Below, one piece after another: positions 5,636 through 11,232 of a DNA stretch of 11,232 bases. Source of the DNA: Polyangium jinanense (GTDB lineage: Bacteria > Myxococcota > Polyangia > Polyangiales > Polyangiaceae). The notes beneath the pieces are model-generated. The model was not told the DNA's origin. It saw only the letters and a program-made list of their open reading frames with translations, and searched no databases. How positions within the stretch are numbered: the stretch's first letter is position 1; each line of letters begins with the position of its first letter. The stretch is taken from the NCBI RefSeq assembly GCF_028435365.1, contig NZ_JAGTJJ010000127.1:1-11232 (forward strand), in the 5' to 3' direction. A program made the position numbers and the translations under genes.

Positions 5636-6835
5636 TCATTCGCAGGCGAGCGACTTCATATCCGCCACGCGTTTCGGGAACTCGGTTTCCAGGATGAAAT
5701 TCGAGATCCGCGTCTCCGGGCCGTTGCGGCTCCTGCCCACGTGCAGGAAGTTCGTCCCCGTATCGCCCGCGTGGCAACCATTGCACGTCGCGATCGAGAA
5801 CGCCTTGCGGAGGTTTTCGGCCGCGCCGGGGACCTCCCAGGTGAAAGTGTTCGTCGGCACGCGCGACGATCCGCCGTTGAACGGCTCGCCCTTGAACCGG
5901 GAGCCTACCTTGTGCGTTCCGTCCAGGATCTTGCGCTCGTTCTGACGAACGAAATCGGCGAGCAGCGTCGTATTGTTGTGGACCAGGTCCGGCGTCAGAC
6001 CCACGCTCGCCGGCAGCAGTTTCCCTTTGGAGTTGATCTGGAATTGCCGCAGCTCCCACAGGGGCGTCGCGTCGCCGAAGGTCAGGGCAATCTCGTTCGT
6101 GCGCAGTTGATTGAGCACGCTCCCCGGCTGCATCCCTTGCCACGACTTCGCGCTCACGAATTTCTCCGTCAGCACCTCGAGCTTCGTGTTGTACTCCGGC
6201 CCGAACGGCAGCGCGCCGAGCGCGTGGAATTCGCGTGCCCAGCTCTCCGGCGTCTGTCCCCGGTTCGACGGCAGCCTGTATTCGAAGATCATGGTGAACG
6301 GCAGGGCGCGCCCGTCGGGCCCGTGCACGTTGTACACCATGCGCCCCTCGCCCACGCCCTCGCCGACGTTCAACTTCTTGCGTAAATCGAGCCGGTACAC
6401 GATGGCGAGCAGGGACATCGGCGCCTTGGCGAGATCGTACGTCTTGCCGTCCGCGCTCTTCGCCCGCCAGGGCCCGAGCACGAGCTCTTCCATCCGGGCG
6501 CGCGCCTTGATCGTCAGCCCGTCGACGACCTGGTCCGTGAGCCACGTTTCCATGAATCCCTTGATGAACTCCTGCTGGTCGTGGCCTTTCGCCATTTCCT
6601 GGACGACATAGCCGAACGACCATTTCCCGAGTCCGGTCGCCCGCGCGTCCTGGATTACCGACAGATCCGTGATGAAAAGCTCCTTCGCGGCATCGACGAC
6701 GCAATCGGTGAGCGCCTCCTCGTTTTCCCCGATGGGCTCCGCCTCTCCTGGGTCGGAGACCGGCACTTCACCGCAGCCCACCCCAAGCACGAGCGTCAGC
6801 GCAACCGTGAACAAACCATGCATGTTACGTTTCAT
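5636..6835 (-). CDS. Secreted lipoprotein with a single CXXCH (haem c-type) motif
   Basis: A 399-residue protein. From the ATG at 6835 it begins KRNMHGLFTVALTLVLGVGC, a lipoprotein signal with C21 (weak lipobox GVGC, Gly at +2). A Glu-rich spacer ending NEEAL follows, a pattern I associate with myxobacterial exported proteins. The body is of no named family I can give. Near the C-terminus is CNGCH (351-355) followed by AGDTGTNFLHVG, a form seen in myxobacterial exported proteins of unknown function. CXXCH normally binds one covalent haem c, so an electron-transfer or peroxidase-like role is possible. A lone motif could also be structural, and no second haem site or obvious distal ligand is seen. 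The open frame extends 39 codons upstream, but only the ATG at 6835 gives a signal peptide; a purine-rich GAGGGGCGGGGGC precedes it. It is convergent with the lysozyme-fold gene, and 211 bp separate it from the upstream gene. Confidence 0.8.
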   Translation of the reverse strand: MKRNMHGLFTVALTLVLGVGCGEVPVSDPGEAEPIGENEEALTDCVVDAAKELFITDLSVIQDARATGLGKWSFGYVVQEMAKGHDQQEFIKGFMETWLTDQVVDGLTIKARARMEELVLGPWRAKSADGKTYDLAKAPMSLLAIVYRLDLRKKLNVGEGVGEGRMVYNVHGPDGRALPFTMIFEYRLPSNRGQTPESWAREFHALGALPFGPEYNTKLEVLTEKFVSAKSWQGMQPGSVLNQLRTNEIALTFGDATPLWELRQFQINSKGKLLPASVGLTPDLVHNNTTLLADFVRQNERKILDGTHKVGSRFKGEPFNGGSSRVPTNTFTWEVPGAAENLRKAFSIATCNGCHAGDTGTNFLHVGRSRNGPETRISNFILETEFPKRVADMKSLACE

Positions 6836-7046
6836 GACTGCCCCCGCCCCTCGCGGAGTAACGCCCGGCCGTCTCGCAGGACAGAATGTCCCGGACGCGC
6901 CCCCGCGGGGTTCTATGGCCATCCGGCGCGCTCGGGCCTCCGAGCTTCGCACCGAAAACCTGCTCCCTACGGAACAGCCACCAATATCATGCGCTCATGG
7001 TGAGTCGAGAAGCCCCCCTCCCGCACCCCGTGCCCGGAGGGCATTT
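6836..7046. other. Intergenic region, 211 bp, no gene seen
   Basis: This lies between two leftward genes and should contain the promoter of the CXXCH lipoprotein gene. I see no convincing -35/-10 pair, operator or leftward terminator. The only structured element is a short terminator-like stem at 7031-7048 facing rightward. Confidence 0.5.
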
Positions 7047-7048
7047 TT
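7031..7048 (+). terminator. Terminator-like stem with T-tract facing rightward
   Basis: TGCCC-GGA-GGGCA (7031-7043) is followed by TTTTT (7044-7048) on the plus strand. The stem is only 5 bp and no rightward gene precedes it. The T-tract overlaps the TAA stop of the leftward PAS-STAS gene. It could stop antisense transcription, or be chance. It cannot serve the leftward gene, whose RNA would carry A's before the stem. Confidence 0.25.
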
Positions 7049-8180
7049 ACGTCCGCTCGCACCGCGCCGCCTCGATTCCGTCGCGCAAGCTCCGGAGCAA
7101 GAGAATCCCCTCGAGATCCACGTTCGCGTGGACCAACGTCCGCGCAAGCTTCGACGTGATGCCCGTGGCGATGGGGCGCGCCCCGAGCAGGCGAATCGCA
7201 CGTCCGAGGCGCGCCACCTGCTCGGCCGTCTCCGCCGTGAGCGCGTCCGCTCCGGTCAAATCCAGGATTACGGTCTCCGCGCCCCGCGCGGAGACGGCGT
7301 TCAGGATTCGACCTTCCATCTCCAGTGCGCGCGCGGAATCGAGCACCCCGATGATCGGCAGCGCGATCGTGCGCGACGAGACCTCGAGCACGGGCGCCGA
7401 GAGGGCCAGGATCTCCTGCTTCTGCCGCTCCACGATGGCGAGCGTCCCCCGAAGCTGCTCCGCGAGCTGCCCTTCCTCGGCCGCGCGCCGCTCCGCCCCG
7501 CGCCGCGCCGTCTCGTCGGTGTGGTGCACGAGGATCACCGTCTTGCCCGTCGCCGGATCCGGCAGCGTGCGCGCCTCGACCGCGTGCCAGCGCTCGCCCA
7601 CGGCCGTGTGCACGGCCGTCTCCAGCGAAAACACCTCGCCCGCCCGCGTCGCCGACAGCAGCGCCTCCGGAATCACATCGTCCGGAAAACGCGCGCGGAA
7701 TGGCGCGGCGGTCCCGAATGCGCTTTGCGCCGCCGGGTTTTGCAGGACAATCTCCCCTTCCATGTCGAGCAGCGTCACCATCACCGACGTGTGCCGCAGC
7801 GCCTCGATGCTTCGCACGAGATCCGGGCTCGGCGCCTTCTCCTTCACGACCGCCTGGATGAGCACACCCGTCCGGCCATCGTCGAGCGGCACGCCCGTCA
7901 TGAAGAGCTTCATCGTGACGGGCTCGCCCTTTGGATACAGCGTCCATTCCTCCTCGGCCGTCCGGCCCACGCGGAAACCGTCGATGTACCCGCGCATCCG
8001 CGTCCGCGTCGACTCCGACATATCGGAGTAATCACGCGCGTAGAGCTCTTCCGGGGTGCTCGCGCGCCAGAGCTCGAGGGCGGGCTTGTTCGCCCAGCGC
8101 TGGCGGAAGAAGTCGAGGTCGAACACCCAGGTCGGGACAGGGGAGGATTCCAGGGCGGCGAGCCGTTCGTGAAGCTTCAT
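7047..8180 (-). CDS. PAS-PAS-STAS regulator, RsbR-like (stressosome-type co-antagonist)
   Basis: A 377-residue cytoplasmic protein. Two PAS-like regions occupy about residues 8-115 (PVPTWVFDLDFFRQRWANKPAL) and 122-225 (TSVMVTLLDMEGEIVLQNPAA). A helical, probably coiled-coil linker follows at about 226-258. A C-terminal STAS domain (about 260-377) matches the RsbR family pattern: LPIIGVLDSARA, VILDLTGADAL, LLGARPIATGI, and LVHANVDLEGILLLRSL. T309 (DLTG) and T339 (ATGI) lie where RsbRA has its two phosphorylated threonines, so kinase control by an RsbT-like partner is plausible. Family knowledge: RsbR proteins assemble with RsbS into stressosomes and release RsbT on stress. No rsbS, rsbT or rsbU homologue is nearby. 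The ATG at 8180 has a weak ribosome-binding site. A membrane protein gene ends 69 bp upstream and might be co-transcribed. The ligand sensed by the PAS domains is unknown. Confidence 0.88.
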   Translation of the reverse strand: MKLHERLAALESSPVPTWVFDLDFFRQRWANKPALELWRASTPEELYARDYSDMSESTRTRMRGYIDGFRVGRTAEEEWTLYPKGEPVTMKLFMTGVPLDDGRTGVLIQAVVKEKAPSPDLVRSIEALRHTSVMVTLLDMEGEIVLQNPAAQSAFGTAAPFRARFPDDVIPEALLSATRAGEVFSLETAVHTAVGERWHAVEARTLPDPATGKTVILVHHTDETARRGAERRAAEEGQLAEQLRGTLAIVERQKQEILALSAPVLEVSSRTIALPIIGVLDSARALEMEGRILNAVSARGAETVILDLTGADALTAETAEQVARLGRAIRLLGARPIATGITSKLARTLVHANVDLEGILLLRSLRDGIEAARCERT

Positions 8181-8249
8181 GGGTCGGGCGTCGACGGGCG
8201 ACGCAGCACGTCGCAGGGGACCTCGTTTAGGACGGAACCAACGCGGTGT

Positions 8250-9155
8250 CTACCACGCCCGAGGCCCCTCCCCCAGGCCCGACTCGTGCTGTTCCACGGG
8301 CAAACCCGCAATCTCGCGCAGCGCGAGCGGAAAGAAGCTCTCGTTATCCATCGCCCCCGGTGCGCTCCCCGGGTAGCGGCGCTCGATCGAGCGCTTTCCA
8401 CGCATCGGATCGATCCGGCGGATCACGACCGTCCCGCCTTTCACGTGGATCTCATCCACCTCGATCGCGCTCCATCGCTCCACGCGCTCGCCATCGAAAA
8501 GCTCAATGAATTCGCGCCCAATCCGCGCCCGCCGTGAAAGATCCCGCGCGTCCCGCCCGATCTCGAGGGCGCCGTGGGATTCCACGTCCTCGCGCGCCTT
8601 CCGGAGCAGCCACTCGTTCCAGGCGCGCTCGGCCGCCACGGCGAACAGATATTCCTGATGCTCCGGCCGCGCCCCGGCCGTGGGCCTCTCGCCCTCGTAA
8701 ACACCGTGGATCCGGAACGCCACGAAGGCGCCCCGGCGCCCCATCCAGCGCAGATCGAATTCAACGCGGTTCGAATCGCCTTTTTGGCGGGTGCGCACAA
8801 CCTTTACCAGCGCGCGTGCGTCCTCGAAACGGAGCACCACGCGCGGCAGCGGATCGCCCCACGTGTGGCGCGCGAGCCCGTCCTTGCCCACATACGTGCA
8901 CGACGCGACCGGGCCATTCACCTCCCACGCGATCGGCGCCGCGAACCACGCCCCCACCGCGGCCGCGACGACCGTCAGCGCCGCGGCGATCGCCTCCGTG
9001 AGCGGCGCGCCGACGCCGAGCTGCCGGAGCAGCCACACGAGCATCCCGATGGGCACGAGCGAGACCACGCCCACCGCGACCGCGCTGAACGCCACGAGCA
9101 CGGACGTCCGCAGGGCCCGCAGAGAAAGCGTCACCGGCTTCTCCCCGGCCTGCAT
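8250..9155 (-). CDS. Hypothetical membrane protein with two N-terminal helices and a large soluble C-domain
   Basis: A 301-residue protein from the chosen ATG at 9155. Two hydrophobic segments (about residues 15-45 and 52-77) look like a helical hairpin in the inner membrane, leaving a charged soluble domain of about 220 residues. That domain has a beta-rich part (RVEFDLRWMGRRGAFVAFRI), a long amphipathic helix (AERAWNEWLLRKAREDVE) and a beta-rich end (WSAIEVDEIHVKGGTVVIRR). No named family is recognised, and a sensor or adaptor role is only a guess. The start is uncertain. ATG at 9155 is preferred because GGAAG lies four bases upstream, and the codons before it are less G/C-biased at third positions. 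ATGs at 9215 and 9272 would extend the N-terminus, the latter overlapping the divergent gene at 9242. It lies 69 bp upstream of the PAS-STAS gene on the same strand, so the two may form an operon. Confidence 0.72.
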   Translation of the reverse strand: MQAGEKPVTLSLRALRTSVLVAFSAVAVGVVSLVPIGMLVWLLRQLGVGAPLTEAIAAALTVVAAAVGAWFAAPIAWEVNGPVASCTYVGKDGLARHTWGDPLPRVVLRFEDARALVKVVRTRQKGDSNRVEFDLRWMGRRGAFVAFRIHGVYEGERPTAGARPEHQEYLFAVAAERAWNEWLLRKAREDVESHGALEIGRDARDLSRRARIGREFIELFDGERVERWSAIEVDEIHVKGGTVVIRRIDPMRGKRSIERRYPGSAPGAMDNESFFPLALREIAGLPVEQHESGLGEGPRAW

Positions 9156-9241
9156 GGTGCTTCCGACCGAACGAACGTCCCCGATCTCCGGCGGAGGCAG
9201 GGCGAACACCCGCATCCCGTCGGCCAGGCGATCCCCCGCGT

Positions 9242-9961
9242 GTGACGTCGCCCGTGGCGCGATCCGTGTCATGCCGTCCCGCGTCGAGGATATCCTCTCC
9301 GGCCGCGGCCCGCGAGCCCAACGTTTTCGGCCTTTACGTCGCCGAGCCTCCCGGATTACGCTCTCTCCGCGTGTCGGGCCACCTGAGATCCTTGGGCGCG
9401 GATCGCATCGGCGCATGGGCGTATGCGAATGGCTTCGCGTGGAACCCGTTCCCCGGGGAGAGCTGGTTCCGCCCGTGGGAGCCGCACGACAACATCGCCC
9501 CTCCGGGCCACTTTCTCCACTCGGTCACGCGACAGACACCTCACGGCCCGTACGTGCTCGTCGAACCCTGGTACGCGCCGGACCTCGAGACCGAGCCGCT
9601 CGAACGAACCATCTTCGCCTACGCCGCGCACCCGAACCTCGTGCGCCGCGCGGCCATGCGGGTCGGCGAGCACTTCGTGACGCGCGTCGCTTACCTCGAA
9701 AGCGCGCCGCCGCCGAAGGTCCAGATCGGCGACAAACTCTGGGATCAGCACGTCACGACGTTCGCCGCCTCGCCTGTCGAGGCCGCCGCCGCGTTCCCCC
9801 CGCGCCTGCGCTCGATGCTCGCGAGCTGGGGTTTTCAGGGGCACCTCGAGATGCGCCCTGGCGGCCTCGTGATCTTCATGGCGGGCCTGCGCCCCGTGGC
9901 CGAGCATTACCAGCGCTTGCTCGGCGTGGCGCGCGAGGTGCTGCACGCGACCCTGGGCTAA
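9242..9961 (+). CDS. Hypothetical soluble protein with a GDxx[FW]D motif
   Basis: Up to 239 residues, with no signal peptide or membrane helix, probably cytoplasmic. It is rich in aromatic residues in the first half (GAWAYANGFAWNPFPGESW, about 57-75 from the GTG at 9242). The second half (about 163-239) begins GDKLWDQHV and continues with R-LRSMLASWGFQG and an amphipathic C-terminal helix. This half resembles residues 111-190 of the 1075 membrane protein in motif order and spacing. No named family is recognised. The start is uncertain: GTG at 9242, 9254, 9266 or 9371 are all in frame and none has a good ribosome-binding site. The protein-like sequence clearly begins by about 9317 (NVFGLYVAEP). 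Its stop overlaps by 4 bp that of the convergent beta-barrel gene. The upstream gene is divergent, and its start may lie close or even overlap. Confidence 0.7.
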   Translation: MTSPVARSVSCRPASRISSPAAAREPNVFGLYVAEPPGLRSLRVSGHLRSLGADRIGAWAYANGFAWNPFPGESWFRPWEPHDNIAPPGHFLHSVTRQTPHGPYVLVEPWYAPDLETEPLERTIFAYAAHPNLVRRAAMRVGEHFVTRVAYLESAPPPKVQIGDKLWDQHVTTFAASPVEAAAAFPPRLRSMLASWGFQGHLEMRPGGLVIFMAGLRPVAEHYQRLLGVAREVLHATLG

Positions 9962-10941
9962 AAGACGAACGGCACGTCGACCTGCACGATCTTGTACTCG
10001 AGGCCGCCGCCCGAGAATCCCGTCGGCAGATCGAGCCCCATCGTCAAGGAGACCGCGGGGCGTAGCCACATCTTGTCGCTCAGCTTGAAGTGCCCGCGGG
10101 GCCCGAAGCCGAGCGTCCAGTTGTCGATCCGCGTGGGATCGGTGCCCTTCTCGATGGTCCCGTTCGAGACCCAGAGCTGGTAGCGGAGCTCGGTGCCGAT
10201 CGAGAGCTGCGGAATCACGAACCACCCGAAATGCAGGCCCGCGGTGAGGTTCGTCCGGGCCGCATCCTTGTCGAGCGTGGCGCCGCGCACGCGGAGGAGC
10301 TGCAAGAGCGTCACCTCGGCCTGGAGCGTGATCCCGTTCGCGATGTACCCGATGCCCGCACCGACGATCGGGGTCATGTAGTTGATCTGGAAGAGCGCGT
10401 TGTCCATCGAGGCGCGCGCATAGATGCCGTCGAGGTTCGCCGTGCGGGTCGCCATGTCGGGCGTGTCGCCGCCGCCCGTGCCCACGGGGATCGTGGTGGC
10501 GGCGAACAGGCCCACCTTCCACGACTCGCCGAGCGGAATCGAGTAGAGCGCGCCGATCGCGGGGTTGATGAACGACGTGGCCTTCGTGCCCTCGGGCCCC
10601 GACGTCTCGCTGTGGATCATGCCGAGCCGCACGATGGCGGCGAGGTTCGGCAGGATCTTGTAGCTCCCGAGCAGAAGCACCGGGACCGTGGTCTTCGTCT
10701 TCGAGAACGCGAACGTCGTGTCGAGACGAACCACGTTCCCCGCGGTCACCGGCCGGAGCATGAAGGGCAACGAGTACGGCGCCGGGGTCTTTTTCGCCGC
10801 GGGCTCCGGCGCGGCAGGCGGGGTCTCCGCCGGGGGGTTTTGTTGCGCGCGCGCTGGAAGGGCGGACGAGAGGCCGCCGAACGCGAGCCCTACCGCAACC
10901 AAACGTGACAGCCCACGACGAACCCCAATTCCGTTTTTCAC
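9958..10941 (-). CDS. Outer-membrane beta-barrel-like protein
   Basis: A 327-residue protein. The GTG at 10941 opens a signal peptide: KNGIGVRRGLSR, a hydrophobic core at residues 14-28, and cleavage likely after ARA at 30-32. A Pro/Ala-rich segment follows (about 33-55). The rest alternates hydrophobic and polar residues in short strands separated by turns (NVVRLDTTFAFSKTKTTVPVLLLGSYKIL, GLHFGWFVIPQLSIGTELRYQLWV shortened here: GLHFGWFVIP). It ends in a terminal phenylalanine (VDVPFVF), the usual BAM-recognition signature of outer-membrane barrels. The cargo or ligand is unknown; a transporter or porin-like channel is possible but unproven. The open frame continues to the window edge through the repeat element, but that part is not protein-like. 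AGGAG lies about 11 bases before the GTG, and a weak promoter candidate is at 10970-10998. It is convergent with the 9242 gene, with a 4-bp overlap. Confidence 0.82.
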   Translation of the reverse strand: MKNGIGVRRGLSRLVAVGLAFGGLSSALPARAQQNPPAETPPAAPEPAAKKTPAPYSLPFMLRPVTAGNVVRLDTTFAFSKTKTTVPVLLLGSYKILPNLAAIVRLGMIHSETSGPEGTKATSFINPAIGALYSIPLGESWKVGLFAATTIPVGTGGGDTPDMATRTANLDGIYARASMDNALFQINYMTPIVGAGIGYIANGITLQAEVTLLQLLRVRGATLDKDAARTNLTAGLHFGWFVIPQLSIGTELRYQLWVSNGTIEKGTDPTRIDNWTLGFGPRGHFKLSDKMWLRPAVSLTMGLDLPTGFSGGGLEYKIVQVDVPFVF

Positions 10942-10969
10942 GACCCTACTCTCTCCTCTCCGATCCCAA

Positions 10970-10998
10970 CGTATCCGAGAGCAAGCGCAAGGTGCGAA
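10970..10998 (-). promoter_or_regulatory. Weak sigma70-like promoter candidate for the beta-barrel gene
   Basis: Read leftward, TTCGCA (10998-10993) and GATACG (10975-10970) are separated by 17 bp. They match the -35 and -10 consensus at four and three of six bases. Transcription would start near 10963, leaving about 21 bases before the GTG at 10941, with a purine-rich AGGAG inside. The spacing is good but the boxes are poor. Confidence 0.22.
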
Positions 10999-11110
10999 AA
11001 ATCCGAGCCGTGTTCGTGCGCGGCTTGGCGTGCCAGACCACGGCGGCTCGACCCGACCCCGACGCGCGCGACCGCTGCGCGGGCAAACCATAACGTTCGA
11101 TACTCCTCTT

Positions 11111-11230
11111 CTTGGGGCCGCCGCGCCGGGGCGCTGCCCCGGGCCCCGCGGGGGCTGTTCGCCCCTCGACCCGAACCAGGGCAAGCCCTGGACCTCAGGG
11201 GGAAGAACTGCGCGATGCGCAGTTCTTCCC
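11111..11230 (-). repeat. Dispersed hairpin-plus-GC-rich repeat element, right copy
   Basis: This is the inverted copy of the element at 240-359. Positions 11111-11193 are identical over 83 nt to the reverse complement of 277-359. A short variable stretch follows, then a 14-bp hairpin at 11200-11230 (11200-11213 pairing with 11217-11230, loop GAT). The base of this stem is G-C where the left copy has T-A, so pairing is kept despite the change. The hairpin loop reads GAT on the plus strand in both copies although the rest of the element is reversed. The element lies about 170 bp upstream of the beta-barrel gene start, and the window ends two bases after the hairpin. Confidence 0.85.
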
Positions 11231-11232
11231 AC

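Noticed and set aside
6669..8537. Rightward 622-residue open frame
   Set aside because: It is antisense to the PAS-STAS gene and to parts of two other leftward genes. The translation is Arg/Pro/His-rich without domains.
9356..10522. Leftward 388-residue open frame
   Set aside because: It overlaps the 9242 gene and the beta-barrel gene in another frame, and has no recognisable protein features.
240..11230. Composite transposon bounded by the inverted repeats
   Set aside because: No transposase or recombinase is encoded between them, gene composition is uniform and chromosomal in character, and no target duplication can be seen.

Overview
The window reads as chromosomal DNA from a very GC-rich myxobacterium, most likely of the Polyangiales (Sorangium/Polyangium group). 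The evidence is the strong G/C preference at third codon positions, a secreted protein ending in a MYXO-CTERM-type tail (Cys, hydrophobic helix, Arg cluster), several lipoproteins and exported proteins of unknown function, and a PAS-PAS-STAS regulator. I see no transposase, integrase, phage gene, CRISPR array, tRNA or rRNA. Genus-level placement is inference.

Layout. Positions 1-366 hold no gene but carry palindromic repeats. One hairpin is at 26-53. A second hairpin (113-143) and a larger element (240-359) share the same stem core, and the larger element recurs inverted at the right edge (11111-11230). Next is a leftward four-helix membrane protein (367-927), then a divergent intergenic region. 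A tightly packed rightward cluster of four genes follows (1075-5633): a GTG-started membrane protein, a CapA-like metallophosphatase lipoprotein, an exported beta-propeller-like protein, and a lysozyme-fold (SLT-like) protein with a Gly/Ser linker and a MYXO-CTERM tail. Gaps are 34 bp, 26 bp and then a TTGA stop/start overlap. Convergent to this cluster, with 2 bp between stop codons, is a leftward lipoprotein with one CXXCH motif (5636-6835). Two more leftward genes lie upstream of it: an RsbR-like PAS-PAS-STAS protein (7047-8180) and an unrecognised two-helix membrane protein (8250 to about 9155). A rightward soluble protein of unknown function (about 9242-9961) overlaps convergently by 4 bp with a leftward outer-membrane beta-barrel-like protein (9958-10941).

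How the genes may work together. The 1075-5633 cluster is the only convincing multi-gene unit. Three of its four products carry an export or lipid-attachment signal and the fourth is a membrane protein. One is a lysozyme-like enzyme and one a CapA-type phosphatase-fold lipoprotein, so a cell-envelope role (wall or surface-polymer remodelling) is the most economical inference. The substrate is unknown. The PAS-STAS protein lacks its usual stressosome partners here and probably acts in trans.

The most notable non-coding signal is the repeat family. An 83-nt block is identical at both ends of the window in opposite orientation. Each copy carries a 14-bp hairpin with a three-base loop, and the outer base pairs differ between copies while pairing is kept. 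This resembles REP/REPIN- or MITE-type elements. I recognise no named family and cannot search for other copies.
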